Shown in pieces: positions 1 to 9,428 of a stretch of DNA of 64,000 nucleotides. The stretch spans positions 496,001 through 560,000 of the forward strand of contig NZ_CP036402.1 in assembly GCF_004322855.1 (NCBI RefSeq), read 5' to 3'. The notes below the pieces were generated by a model, which saw only the letters and a program-made list of their open reading frames with translations, did no database searches and had not been told where the DNA came from. Within the stretch, counting starts at the first letter, position 1; the number at the start of each line of letters is the position of its first letter. Source of the DNA: Egibacter rhizosphaerae (lineage in GTDB: Bacteria > Actinomycetota > Nitriliruptoria > Euzebyales > Egibacteraceae). Position numbers and translations under genes: made by a program.

Positions 1-146
1 CCCTTGACCGATAGCTGCGCCGCCTGCTCGGCCAGGAAGCAGGCCCACTCGTAGCGCTCGCCGTTAGCAGCCAGCCGAGCGGTGTCGAGCGCCCGGTGGG
101 CGTGGCGCTGCCACCGGTGGAACTCGGCGTCGTCGAGCTCGCTCAT
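1..146 (-). CDS. HEPN-domain protein, N-terminal part (cut by window edge)
   Basis: Only the first 48 codons are inside the window. They contain WACFLAEQAAQLSVK, matching the helix-2 signature of HEPN proteins (usually YEWACFxAQQAAEKALKA). HEPN proteins are small all-helical RNases or their relatives and are commonly the toxin half of HEPN/MNT pairs. The ATG overlaps the pglX stop by four bases (ATGA), so the gene is the third in the pglW-pglX transcript and probably translationally coupled to it. That suggests it works with the BREX locus, or is a toxin-antitoxin pair carried inside it. The catalytic R-x4-6-H motif lies beyond the edge, so nuclease activity cannot be judged. An MNT nucleotidyltransferase gene may follow outside the window. 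Identification rests on sequence pattern only. Confidence 0.72.
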   Translation of the reverse strand, partial: MSELDDAEFHRWQRHAHRALDTARLAANGERYEWACFLAEQAAQLSVK

Positions 147-3100
147 CGGCTCGTCTCGCGCTGGCCGGAGCCTCGGCGACGCCCGCGGGTGGACTGGGGC
201 GGTCGCCAGGCGGCCAGCTCGTCGGTGGTGATCCCCAGGCCGCGCGCCTCGTCGTCGACGAAGCTCGCGAAGAAGTCGTCGAGACGCTGGCCGTAGGCGG
301 GCACGTACTCGTTGTGCCACTGTCGCAGCCACGGCACGAGCTCGTGCAGGCCCGCCAGCAGCGGCACGAGCTGATCGTGCTCGGCGCCGCTGTCGCGCGC
401 GGCGTTGTAGTGCTCAGCCAGCGCCTGCGCCTGCTGCAGGTGATCCCACCCCGCCCAACCGATCACCGGCGTAGTGTCCGCGCCGACCTGCGTACCCGGG
501 TAAGCGATGAACCGCTCCTTGGGCACATCGAGCTTGCCCCGCAACGACCAGGACGTGGCCGAGCGGAAGTCGCCCTTGGCGTACTTCGGAGGCACCGGGA
601 TCTCGAGCTTGGCCTTCTCCTTCTCCGCCTGCTCGCTGGAGAGGTGGTCGGGATCGTCCTCGGGCAGCCTCGCGCGCCGGTCGAGCTCGTCCTCCTCGCG
701 CTGCAACGCCCACACGCGCTCCCACACCGCCCGCTTGCGCAGACCCGAGTCGGTGAACCGGTACGCGGCGAGGTAGGGCACCGCGTCGTCCTCCACGAGC
801 CGGGTCACCAGCTTGGTGAGGTCGACGTCGCTGCGCCCCGCGTAGCGCTGCGCCACGACCGCGAAGTCCTCGTCGCCGCGCACCAGGTCAGCGAGCGCCG
901 CGGTGGACCGCACGCTCGGCCACGCCCACAGGTGGCGGGCTTCGAGCCGGTCGAGCAGCCACTCGCGCAGCGCGTCCTGCTCGAGGTCGCCCCAGTCGTC
1001 CCAGTTCCACCGCCGCTTGTACTCGGGCCGCTCAAGCAGGTTGAGCTTGCGGTCGTCCTCGATCAGCTCGATGCGGCGCTCCACCAACAGGCGGTACGCC
1101 TCGGGCCAGTGCGCAGGCAGCTCGCTGATCGGCGTGGAGCCGTGCCGCTCGAACCACGACGTCGTCGCCTCGCCGCGCACCTGCCGGCGCGCGAGCACGA
1201 TCTCGAACGCGCGCTCCCCTCGGTTGAGCGCCGGCAGCTGCTCCTCGGGCAGCGTGAGGTCCTCTTCGAGCAGGCCATAGTGCTGATAGCACTCCCAATC
1301 GAGCTCCTCTTGGAGTGCCCCCATCCGCGCACGGAGCTCGTCGACCTGCTCTGCGGCGGCGTCGAGCCGCTCGGGACGGGGCGTCTCCTCCTCAGCGATC
1401 GCGTCCGGCAACGAGGCCGACAGCTCCGTCGCCAGCTCATCCAGCCGACGGGCTCGCGGCAGCGGCGTCTCGGCGGGGATCGGGAACGCTTTCAGCTTCG
1501 TACCATCGAACTCGTACCGCCCCTCCCAGGGCTCGTCCTGAATACCGCGCCCTAGCCCGCTACCCCCTTTGGGCTGGAAGACCTGCTTCATCCAGAAGCA
1601 CGCCGCCGAGCTGTTCAGCAGCCCCACCAGCTCCAGGTGCTCGTCCTCGGTCGCGTCCTCGGGCAGCTTGATCACCGGCGCCGACTGCTTGAACACCTTC
1701 CCACCCCGATCAAGCACGAAGTGGTTGTGCGTCGCCACAAACGCAAACGTGAACGACAGTCCTGCCAATAACCGGTCTGCCGAAGCGTAGGTGTACTCAG
1801 CCCAATGGAGTCCCCGGAGCTCCTTGGTCTTACCAAACATCAGACCGGCGCGGAGTGTAGTGCGCACAGGCCAAGCTAGGCGGAGATGCGCATCCGGCAC
1901 GTCGACATATAGCGACCCATCGTAGGGGAACAAGGCCACCATATCATCGCCGATGCTCCAATCGCGTACCACATCCCCGGTGACGAAGCCACGAATATGC
2001 TCCGTAGGCAGTCCTTTACGAAGCGGAGCGGAGGGGGGCCATTCCCCGAAGAGGCCGTCCTCTCCGGTGATCGCACCGAAACCTATCGATTCGATCCCGC
2101 TCAGGAGTCGACTTCCCGCCACTCCTTCGATTTGAGCCATCGACTCCGGGGCCGCTCCACCCCGAAGACTCCAAGGGTGCCGTGCAAACTTTTCACGCTC
2201 AAGATCCACAACGGATACATAATCGTTCTCTGACCCTGGCCGAGAGACGAGGTTGACGATTGATGACCACACTTCACCACGAGCCGGACTGTCGGGCCGT
2301 CCGGGTTCACCTCGAATGCCTAGCACCGCGCGCACCGTACTGGTCGCCGGTTGTTGATCTCGACCGAGGAGAATCACGGTAGGCGTACCGTGGCCGGGGA
2401 TGTACGCACCCGAGGTGTCGATCACGTGGGTGAGGTCGTAGCGGGGGAGGTGCTTCTCAATCAAGTCCTTGCCGAACTCGCGCTTCATGAACGAGTTCGC
2501 GGTGATCGTCCCGACGTAGCCAGCATGGCCGTTGCCGCGTGTCGCGAGGTCGAAGAATCGTTCGGTGAACGGGACGGAAGCGGCGTACTTCCCACGGCAG
2601 GAGTCGTACCGCTCTCGGTAGGCCCGGTTGAGCGCGGGATCCTTGACGGTGATGTAGGGCGGGTTGCCAACGACGGCTTGGTACTGGTTGGCCGTGAGAA
2701 GCTCGTCGGCGAAGTCGCCGTCTTCGAACGGGTAGCGGTGCTGCGCAAGCGCTGTGGTTTGGGCGGACGTTGCGAACATCTCGTCCGGGCGGGTGCCGTG
2801 GATAAGCGAGTCGCCCGTCGCCACGCGGAGGTGGAAGTTCGGCGCGTCCTGGAGCTTGCGGATACCGGCGGCCTTCAGCGCGGCGACGAGCAGCCGGAAG
2901 CGCGCCACCGACACCGCGAAGGGGTTGACGTCGACGCCGTTGACCTGCTGCAGCGCCCGCTCGGCGAGGGTGCGCACCGGGGTTGCCGGCTCGTGGCGTC
3001 GCCACGCTTCCAGGAGTCGCTCGAAGGCGCCGAGCAGGAAGTGACCGGACCCGCAGGTCGGGTCGATCATGGCCGCCTGCTCGATGCCGAACTCTCGGAT

Positions 3101-3757
3101 CGCCGGGTCGAGCGTGCGCTCGAGGATGAACTCCTCGACGAACTCTGGAGTCTGCAAGAGCGCGAACTGCTTCTTCGCGTGCTCGGAGAGCTCCTGGTAG
3201 CAGTCGCCGAGGAAGCGGGTGTCCAACTCGGCGTCGGTGAAGTCGTGAACCAGCTCGCCGGACGCTGCGTCGACGCGCCAGAACTCGTCGAGCAGCATCC
3301 GGGCGCCGTCGTCGCTCGGACCCAGCAGCCACAGCGGGTTGGTGTCGGCGAACAGCTCGCGGGTGCCGGGTAGCTCGGCGTAGCGGCCGAACACCTCCAG
3401 CAGCCACGCCCGATTGCCAGCGGTGCGGTGCTGGGCGAAGAACTCCGCGCGGTGGTCGCCGGCGATCGCGCGGCGGCGGCCGGGCCCAGAGATGAGCGGC
3501 ACCTCGACCAGCTCGTTGTCCTCGCAGAAGCGCACGAAGACACAGCCGAGCACCCAGGCGACCGCGACCTGGTGCAGCCAGTCCTCGCGCCAGTCCTCGT
3601 AGGCCCGGTCGGTGCGCCCCGCCGACTGGGCCTGGGCGTGCCAGCCGCGCACCTCTGCCGCGACCTCGTCGACGGTGTCGGTGCGCCCGCGCAGGTCGTC
3701 GACCAGCCGGGTCACCAGCGGCGCGAGGGCGTCCATGAGCTGTTCGCGGTCGATCAC
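143..3757 (-). CDS. pglX: BREX-2 / Pgl adenine-specific DNA methyltransferase PglX
   Basis: This protein of 1204 residues is a large class-I N6-adenine methyltransferase of the phage growth limitation type. The SAM-binding motif DPTCGSGHFL is at about residues 232-241 and the catalytic NPPY at about 365-368, followed by a long target-recognition half. In type 2 BREX, PglX modifies host DNA and is needed for phage exclusion. The start chosen is the GTG at 3757, whose GTGA overlaps the pglW stop and which follows a GAGGTGG ribosome site. An in-frame start at 3787 would add ten residues that do not look conserved. The reading frame is intact. Direct coupling to pglW upstream and to a HEPN gene downstream marks this as the promoter-proximal end of a BREX-2 operon that continues to the left. 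Confidence 0.9.
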   Translation of the reverse strand: MIDREQLMDALAPLVTRLVDDLRGRTDTVDEVAAEVRGWHAQAQSAGRTDRAYEDWREDWLHQVAVAWVLGCVFVRFCEDNELVEVPLISGPGRRRAIAGDHRAEFFAQHRTAGNRAWLLEVFGRYAELPGTRELFADTNPLWLLGPSDDGARMLLDEFWRVDAASGELVHDFTDAELDTRFLGDCYQELSEHAKKQFALLQTPEFVEEFILERTLDPAIREFGIEQAAMIDPTCGSGHFLLGAFERLLEAWRRHEPATPVRTLAERALQQVNGVDVNPFAVSVARFRLLVAALKAAGIRKLQDAPNFHLRVATGDSLIHGTRPDEMFATSAQTTALAQHRYPFEDGDFADELLTANQYQAVVGNPPYITVKDPALNRAYRERYDSCRGKYAASVPFTERFFDLATRGNGHAGYVGTITANSFMKREFGKDLIEKHLPRYDLTHVIDTSGAYIPGHGTPTVILLGRDQQPATSTVRAVLGIRGEPGRPDSPARGEVWSSIVNLVSRPGSENDYVSVVDLEREKFARHPWSLRGGAAPESMAQIEGVAGSRLLSGIESIGFGAITGEDGLFGEWPPSAPLRKGLPTEHIRGFVTGDVVRDWSIGDDMVALFPYDGSLYVDVPDAHLRLAWPVRTTLRAGLMFGKTKELRGLHWAEYTYASADRLLAGLSFTFAFVATHNHFVLDRGGKVFKQSAPVIKLPEDATEDEHLELVGLLNSSAACFWMKQVFQPKGGSGLGRGIQDEPWEGRYEFDGTKLKAFPIPAETPLPRARRLDELATELSASLPDAIAEEETPRPERLDAAAEQVDELRARMGALQEELDWECYQHYGLLEEDLTLPEEQLPALNRGERAFEIVLARRQVRGEATTSWFERHGSTPISELPAHWPEAYRLLVERRIELIEDDRKLNLLERPEYKRRWNWDDWGDLEQDALREWLLDRLEARHLWAWPSVRSTAALADLVRGDEDFAVVAQRYAGRSDVDLTKLVTRLVEDDAVPYLAAYRFTDSGLRKRAVWERVWALQREEDELDRRARLPEDDPDHLSSEQAEKEKAKLEIPVPPKYAKGDFRSATSWSLRGKLDVPKERFIAYPGTQVGADTTPVIGWAGWDHLQQAQALAEHYNAARDSGAEHDQLVPLLAGLHELVPWLRQWHNEYVPAYGQRLDDFFASFVDDEARGLGITTDELAAWRPPQSTRGRRRGSGQRETSR

Positions 3758-6700
3758 GTCGCCACCTCGGAGTGCTCGGCGAGCCACGCGCGGGGCACGT
3801 GGGCGTGCTGGTTGGCGGTCACCACGGGGATCGCGTGCCCGTCCACGCTCGGACGCGCGTGCGGGTCCTGCCCGGGCACGAGCACCAGGAGCGCCCGCAC
3901 CGCGTCGGCGGTCGGCTCGCGGGTGACCTGCTCGCGGAGGCGTTCGAGCACGTCGAGGCGCTCGTAGCGGGCGAGCAGCCCGAGGCTGACCGCGACCACC
4001 CCCTCGTCGGTGGTGCGCAGGCGTTCCTCGATGCGGGGCACCGCACGGCCGACCAGGCGTTGCAGCAGCGACCAGGCGCGCGAGTCCGGCGCGGCGGCGT
4101 CCGCGGCGACCAGCGTGTCCCAGTCCGCGTTCGCGCGCCCCGCCTCGGCGCGCATCGCAGCGACCAGCTCGGCGTCCACGTCGACCACCGTCGCGCCGAG
4201 GCGAGCGCGCATCGCGTCGGTGGCCTCGCGCAGGCGTCCCGCCTCGACGGTGAGGGCGAGGAAGCCGCCGTGGCGGGTGAGCTGGTCCAGGCGGTGGTCG
4301 AGGGTGCGCACCGCCTCGTCGCGTTCCTCGCCGTCGTCGAACGAGGCCGTCGTCGACGAGCCGGTGCGCGTCGACAGCGCCCCGCCGCGCTCAGGCACGC
4401 GGTAGTGGCCCTCGCGGCCGTCCTCGCCCTCGTGCCAGACCAGGCCGACCTCCGCCTGCTCGAGCAGCTGGTCGAGCTGCGGGCGCCCGGGCAACGGCTG
4501 CGCCTCGGAGAACCGCGCGCGGACCCGGCGCTGCACCTCAGCCACGGTCAACCCGCGCCGGTCGATGAGCGCGCCCCGCGCCTCGGTCAGCGCCTGCTCG
4601 GCCGCCATGCCCCGCGGGTACAGCTCCAGGCGCGCAGACACCGCGGCGGCCTCGGACGCCGCGGTCGCGGTGCGGACCACGCGGGCATCCGACAGCGCCG
4701 GGCAGCCCTCCGGGGCCTCGACCGCGCGCAGCTCCGCCACCGCATCGGCGTAGGACGCGAGCGGGCGCTGGCCCGCGAGCCGGTCGGCGACCGGGCCGAG
4801 GTCGGCGGCGTAGTCGATCAGCAGCCCCGCGTCCCACTGCCGCGGGCCCTCGTCGCCGGCGGTCTCGTGGTCGAGCGCGACCACCAGGCGCGAACCCAAG
4901 CGCTGGGCGCGAAGCCGCGGGCGGTCGAGGCTCTGCTCGGCCTCCACCGCGGCGCGCACCGCGGCGCGGGACTTCTGCTGGCGGTAGACGCCCATCGCCT
5001 GCGAACCTCGGCGCTCCAGCAGCACCGCCGCCAGCTCGTCGGCCGAGGCGATCCCGCCCCGCTCGTCGAGGAAGCCGACGAGGTCGGCGCGCACCTGGGT
5101 GATCTCGGGCTTGCGGCGCCAGTTCATCCGCACCGCGTTGAGATGCTCGATGACCTCCTCGGCGGGAAGCTCAAGCGCCTCGGCGACGTGGCGCACCGTC
5201 GGCCACGCCTGCCCGTCGGCGTCGTCGCCGAGCAGGGCGCTGACGACCGCGCGGCGCTCCTCGCTGGCGGGCTTGCGGGGCACCGCGATCGCCGCGAGAC
5301 GGTCGACGCTCGCCGCCTCGGGGTCGACCGGCTCGGCATCGTCGCCGAGGTGCTCGCGCAGCCGCTGGGCGAGCTGGGCGAGCTCGCGGCGGGTCGCGCC
5401 GCTGGCGCCGGAAAGGCGGGTGAGCTCGGCGGCGGGGATCACCGCGAGGTCGCCGCACGTCGCCGCGCCGAGGCGGTCCAGCAGGCTGATCTGCCGCGCC
5501 GAGAGCCCGAGCTCGCGCAACGGCGTGTCGGTGGTGACCGCCTGCAACTCAACCTCCTCGGCGGGAAGGTCGGTGGCGCCGTGCTCGGTCCGGGTCGCGG
5601 GCGCGTCCGCGCCGGCGAACGCCCGCTGCCACGCGTCGAGCATGTCGCTGGCGGTATCGAACCGCTGGGCCGGGTCTCGGTGCAGGGCGGGCTCGAAGAA
5701 CGCGGTCAGCCGCTCGCGCACGAACGGGTCGAGCATGTCGCTGGCGACCGTCGGCACGGTCTCGTCGGTGAGGTCCGGCGCGGTCGTCCCGTCGCCCCAG
5801 CGCGGGCGCGTGCCGGTCGCCATCTCGTGCAGGGTGACCGCGGCGGAGTAGCGCTCGGCGTCGGGGTCCCAGCGCGGCGTGGCGCGCTCGGCGAGGAACG
5901 GGTCGACATAGCCGACCGTGCCCGCCCGCAGGTCCGACGGGTCGCTGCGAGCCAGCGAGAAGTCGAACACCAGCAAGTGGCGCTCGTCATTCTCCCCGCG
6001 CGGCAGCACGCCGAGGTTCTCGGGTTTCAGGTCGCGGTGGGCGACGCCGTGGCGCTCCAGCAGAGTGAGTGCGCCGACGAGGTCGGCGCCGAACCGCTCC
6101 AGCAGATCCAGTGAGAGCGGCCCGTCGCGCTCCAGCCGCGCGGCGATCGTCTCGTCGGCCGCCTCGAGGCGCAGCACCTGCCGGCCCGCGATCTCCACGA
6201 GGCCGTAGGTCGCGACGATGCGTTCGTCGCGCAGCCGCTCCAGAGCGGCGTGCTCGTCGCGCAGCCGGTCGGCAGCCTCGGCGTCGCGGGCGATCTTGAG
6301 CACCTCGCGGCGGCCGGTGTCGTGGTCGGCGAGCAGCACGGTGCCGGTGCTGCCCGCCCCGAAGCGCCGGACCACCGCCCACTCGCCGATGCGGTCGCCG
6401 GGCTGCGCGTCCACGGGATCGGCCTGCTCGGGGCGGGTGAGGTCGGCCACCGCGAAGTCAAGCCACTCGAGGAACTCGTCGACCGAGACGGGCCGCTCGG
6501 TCGGGGCCTTGCGGGTCGCCTCGGCGACCGCGACGTCGAGGCTCGCGTCGGCGTCGTCGCTGACCGCCGCGAGCGACAGGTGGCCCTGCTCGGCCAGCAG
6601 CGCGTCGCGGGTCTCGCGGTCGGCTGCGGGCGGCTGGCCAGTGAGGATCAGCACCGCGACCGCGCCGAGCGAGAACACGTCGGCCAGACGCGCGTCGGCG

Positions 6701-7941
6701 TCGGGGATCTGCGCGAGCTCGGGGGCGAGGTAGCGCTCGGCGGTCTGCGACAGCAGCGCCTCGAAGTCGGAGCCGGCCACCGTCGAGTGGCGCGTCGACG
6801 TCGTGGTCTGCGCGCGCCCGACCGTCTGCCAGTCCCGCACCCGCAGCTGGCGCCGGTCACCGCGCTGGGCGACGACGACGTGCTCCGGGGCGAGCGCCCG
6901 GTGGGCGATGCCCTCCTCGTGGGCGTAGCGCAGGATCTCAGCGAGCTCGCGGACCAACTCGACGCGGGCGAGCACGTCGAGCTCGGGGTCGTCGGCGTGC
7001 TCGGTGAGCCAGTGGTCCAAGCGGGTCGCGTCCGGGTCGAAGTTGAAGACCTGCACCGGCCCGCGCTCGTCGGTCTGGAACTCCAGGGGCCGCTCGATGC
7101 CGGGATGGTCGATCGCCGCGAGCAGCTCGAACTCGCGGCGGGCCGCGCGCTCCAGCTCGGTGTACTCGGTCCGCGAGGCGCTATCCGGGACGCGGAACAC
7201 TCGCAGGCGGCGCTGCACCCGAAACGAGTCGGCGTGCTCGGCGAGGAAGTCCTGCCACGTGGGGCCCTCCCCCAGGACCTCCCCCAGCTCGTAGGGGCCG
7301 ACGCGCCGCTGCGTGGTCACCGGGCGGATGCCGGCCTGGTTCATGGCCTGGGCGACCGCGTGCGACATCGGCGGGTCGACGTGGGGCCCGTGGCGCGGGT
7401 CGACGTGGGTGAGCCGCTCGAGGATCCCGCGCAACGGCGAGCGTCGCCGCTTCTGCCCCTCCTGGGGATCAGGGCCATACACCCCCGCCGCCGCTCGGTC
7501 GTCGAGCTCAACGGTGGCGCGGTCGCTGGAGAGAAAGACCGCCGCCTCGACGTAGAGGTCTTTGGGATGCACGTGCCCGCGCTGGAACACCGGCTGCGCG
7601 GTAAGCACGCTCTTGAGCTTCCTCGCCTTATGGTCAGCGAGATAGCGCGGGTGCCGCTCAAGGCGCGGCCGCCCACCGCTCGGACCGGTGACCTGCCACT
7701 CCGCAGTGTCGCCGGCGACCGTGCCGGTGTAGTGCTTCAACTCAACCAGATACACCGCGCTGGGAGTGACCACCAGCAGATCGACCTCGTAAAGCTTGCC
7801 GTCCTGGGCGACGAAGGTGAAGTTCGACCAGGCGCGAAACGGCTCGCGGTCCTCCAAACCCCGACGGATGAACTCCAGGCCGACGCGCTCGTGGTCATAC
7901 TCGGACCGGGTGACCTCGGTCCACCTGGCATCGCTGAGCAC
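3754..7941 (-). CDS. pglW: BREX-2 / Pgl serine/threonine kinase PglW with NERD domain
   Basis: This protein of about 1395 residues has the PglW layout. An N-terminal NERD domain (about 19-127, with EVDLLVV and VELKHY) is followed by two protein-kinase-like domains and a long helical C-terminal region. The first kinase (about 217-500) reads HRALAPEHV in the catalytic loop and lacks the aspartate, so it is probably a pseudokinase. The second (about 515-780) has the glycine loop GAGSTG, the lysine in VLKIARD, HRDLKPEN and DFS in place of DFG, and looks active. PglW is the regulatory kinase of the phage growth limitation system. The start chosen is the GTG at 7941, preceded by GGGGAGGG about ten bases away; a GTG at 7980 without a ribosome site is the alternative. 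It is the first gene of the operon and overlaps pglX. Confidence 0.9.
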   Translation of the reverse strand: MLSDARWTEVTRSEYDHERVGLEFIRRGLEDREPFRAWSNFTFVAQDGKLYEVDLLVVTPSAVYLVELKHYTGTVAGDTAEWQVTGPSGGRPRLERHPRYLADHKARKLKSVLTAQPVFQRGHVHPKDLYVEAAVFLSSDRATVELDDRAAAGVYGPDPQEGQKRRRSPLRGILERLTHVDPRHGPHVDPPMSHAVAQAMNQAGIRPVTTQRRVGPYELGEVLGEGPTWQDFLAEHADSFRVQRRLRVFRVPDSASRTEYTELERAARREFELLAAIDHPGIERPLEFQTDERGPVQVFNFDPDATRLDHWLTEHADDPELDVLARVELVRELAEILRYAHEEGIAHRALAPEHVVVAQRGDRRQLRVRDWQTVGRAQTTTSTRHSTVAGSDFEALLSQTAERYLAPELAQIPDADARLADVFSLGAVAVLILTGQPPAADRETRDALLAEQGHLSLAAVSDDADASLDVAVAEATRKAPTERPVSVDEFLEWLDFAVADLTRPEQADPVDAQPGDRIGEWAVVRRFGAGSTGTVLLADHDTGRREVLKIARDAEAADRLRDEHAALERLRDERIVATYGLVEIAGRQVLRLEAADETIAARLERDGPLSLDLLERFGADLVGALTLLERHGVAHRDLKPENLGVLPRGENDERHLLVFDFSLARSDPSDLRAGTVGYVDPFLAERATPRWDPDAERYSAAVTLHEMATGTRPRWGDGTTAPDLTDETVPTVASDMLDPFVRERLTAFFEPALHRDPAQRFDTASDMLDAWQRAFAGADAPATRTEHGATDLPAEEVELQAVTTDTPLRELGLSARQISLLDRLGAATCGDLAVIPAAELTRLSGASGATRRELAQLAQRLREHLGDDAEPVDPEAASVDRLAAIAVPRKPASEERRAVVSALLGDDADGQAWPTVRHVAEALELPAEEVIEHLNAVRMNWRRKPEITQVRADLVGFLDERGGIASADELAAVLLERRGSQAMGVYRQQKSRAAVRAAVEAEQSLDRPRLRAQRLGSRLVVALDHETAGDEGPRQWDAGLLIDYAADLGPVADRLAGQRPLASYADAVAELRAVEAPEGCPALSDARVVRTATAASEAAAVSARLELYPRGMAAEQALTEARGALIDRRGLTVAEVQRRVRARFSEAQPLPGRPQLDQLLEQAEVGLVWHEGEDGREGHYRVPERGGALSTRTGSSTTASFDDGEERDEAVRTLDHRLDQLTRHGGFLALTVEAGRLREATDAMRARLGATVVDVDAELVAAMRAEAGRANADWDTLVAADAAAPDSRAWSLLQRLVGRAVPRIEERLRTTDEGVVAVSLGLLARYERLDVLERLREQVTREPTADAVRALLVLVPGQDPHARPSVDGHAIPVVTANQHAHVPRAWLAEHSEVAT

Positions 7942-8133
7942 CCGGGATCCGCCCTCCCCGCAGGCATACACCGCAAACACGGCACCGGCCGCATGGTAGC
8001 CACCGTAGATCGCGGGTGTGATGCGCCACGCGACTGCCTTCTTCCCTCAGACGAGTGGGGCGACGCTGCCACATGTCGCACTCATGCGCGATCACGTCGC
8101 CTGGATCTGCCTTCGAGCTTCGGGGAGGCCCGC

Positions 8134-8457
8134 ATGACTTCGCGAGTGATCCAGCCACCGCGGGACGAGCCCGAAGCTCGACGCCGCCGGCTTCTCGCTA
8201 GGGTCGGTGCGATCCGAAAGCGTTCCTTGTCGACGCAGCGCTCGGGCGCCGGCGCGGAGTCGTCGGCAGGCCGCCATCGACGACGACCCGTCGACGCTGG
8301 TCACAGCAGCTTCGTGAGCTGCTCGAGCGGGAAGGGCGGCTGGGCCAACGGCGGGACCACCAACCGCACCGCACCAGGGGACGATCATTGGCGGCGCTTC
8401 GGTCGCTCGCTCCGCGTTGCGGACGGTCCGCTCGGTCGCCTAGCGTCCCGACCCTAG
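8134..8457 (+). CDS. possible small hypothetical protein
   Basis: The open frame of 107 codons has an ATG seven bases after GGGGAGG, a strong ribosome site. The first 31 residues are basic and have normal protein character (MTSRVIQPPRDEPEARRRRL). The rest is rich in Ser, Arg and Gly and looks like a wrong frame, so the gene may be frameshifted or degraded. No family is recognised. It could equally be chance; the ribosome site is the only positive evidence. Confidence 0.2.
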   Translation: MTSRVIQPPRDEPEARRRRLLARVGAIRKRSLSTQRSGAGAESSAGRHRRRPVDAGHSSFVSCSSGKGGWANGGTTNRTAPGDDHWRRFGRSLRVADGPLGRLASRP

Positions 8458-8462
8458 TCGGG
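8447..8462. promoter_or_regulatory. inverted repeat before the 3-hydroxyacyl-CoA dehydrogenase gene
   Basis: CCCGACCCTAGTCGGG has perfect 6-base arms (CCCGAC/GTCGGG) around a 4-base centre and ends 48 bases before the ATG at 8511. It resembles the TetR-type palindromes at 16270 and 17185 but has a centre two bases longer, so co-regulation is only a possibility. Confidence 0.3.
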
Positions 8463-8510
8463 GCCGGCGACCCGTCCCCCGTCGACCGTCCCTGGACCGA
8501 GGAGTCCCAC

Positions 8511-9380
8511 ATGGCCAACGACGTGGAGCGCACGGGCATCGTCGGCGGGGGTCAGATGGGCGCAGGGATCGCAGAGGTCTGCGCTCGCGCGGGCCTCACG
8601 GTCAACGTCGTCGAGCTCGAAGGCGCCGCCGCTCAGCGCGCGAAGGAGCGCATCCGCAGGTCCCTCGACCGAGCCGTGGAGCGCAATAAGCTCGAGGCGT
8701 CCGAACGTGACGCGGCATTGGGGCGCGTCACCGTTGGGACCGACGTGGACGCGCTCGCGGATTGCGACCTCGTCATCGAGGCGGCACCAGAGGACCTCGC
8801 CATCAAGCACGAGATCTTCGAGCGGTTGGACCGCCTCGTGAACCCCGAGACGATCCTCGCAACCAACACGTCATCACTGTCGATCGCGCGCATCGCGGTC
8901 GCGACCAGTGATCCCGATCGTGTGATCGGCCTGCACTTCTTCAACCCCGCGCCGGTGCAGCCGCTGGTGGAAGTCGTACCCTCGCTGCAGACCAGCGAGG
9001 AGGTCCACGTCCGTACGGATCGCCTCGCCCGCGAGGTGCTCGGGAAGACCCCGATCACCTGCCCCGACCGCGCCGGGTTCGTCGTCAATGCGCTGCTCGT
9101 GCCCTACCTCCTGAACGCGATCCGGATGGTGGAGGCCGGTCTTGCTAGCGCCGAGGACGTCGATACCGGCATGGTCAACGGCTGCGCGCACCCCATGGGC
9201 CCGATCGCACTGTCGGACCTCGTCGGCCTCGACACCGTGCTCGCCGTCGCTGAGGCGCTGCACGGGGAACTCGCCGACCCGACGTGCGCGCCACCACCAT
9301 TGCTTCGCCGGATGGTAGAGGCCGGGAGGCTCGGCAAGAAGACCGGACGCGGGTTCTACACCTACGACACCGGACCTTGA
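8511..9380 (+). CDS. 3-hydroxybutyryl-CoA (3-hydroxyacyl-CoA) dehydrogenase
   Basis: The 289-residue protein oxidises a (3S)-3-hydroxyacyl-CoA to the 3-ketoacyl-CoA with NAD(P). The N-terminal Rossmann fold has GGGQMGAGIAE near residue 10, then NTSSLSI and HFFNPAPVQPLVEVV with the catalytic histidine. The C-terminal helical domain carries HPMGPIALSDLVGLD. Length and motifs match the single-domain PaaH/Hbd family. The start is the ATG at 8511, seven bases after GAGGAG; earlier in-frame codons encode low-complexity sequence. It stands alone on the plus strand and converges on the hydroxylase operon. It supplies the beta-oxidation step that is absent from the ligase-thiolase operon at 17247-24332, so the two may act together. 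Confidence 0.9.
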   Translation: MANDVERTGIVGGGQMGAGIAEVCARAGLTVNVVELEGAAAQRAKERIRRSLDRAVERNKLEASERDAALGRVTVGTDVDALADCDLVIEAAPEDLAIKHEIFERLDRLVNPETILATNTSSLSIARIAVATSDPDRVIGLHFFNPAPVQPLVEVVPSLQTSEEVHVRTDRLAREVLGKTPITCPDRAGFVVNALLVPYLLNAIRMVEAGLASAEDVDTGMVNGCAHPMGPIALSDLVGLDTVLAVAEALHGELADPTCAPPPLLRRMVEAGRLGKKTGRGFYTYDTGP

Positions 9381-9428
9381 CCCGCCTGTGACCCGGAGCC
9401 GCGATCCTCGCCGTTGGATAGCGACAGC

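Larger units (their letters stand above)
7942..8510. other. intergenic region upstream of pglW and of the acyl-CoA dehydrogenase gene
   Basis: This gap of about 570 bases separates the divergent pglW and 3-hydroxyacyl-CoA dehydrogenase genes and must hold both promoters. I see no tRNA or insertion sequence in it. It contains one small open frame with a good ribosome site (8134-8457, listed separately) and an inverted repeat at 8447-8462. Confidence 0.5.

Noticed and set aside
3772-8457. Very long plus-strand open frames (780 and 735 codons) opposite pglW
   Set aside because: They are antisense shadows of pglW, rich in Arg, Gly and Leu with no recognisable domain. GC-rich coding DNA commonly leaves such frames open.
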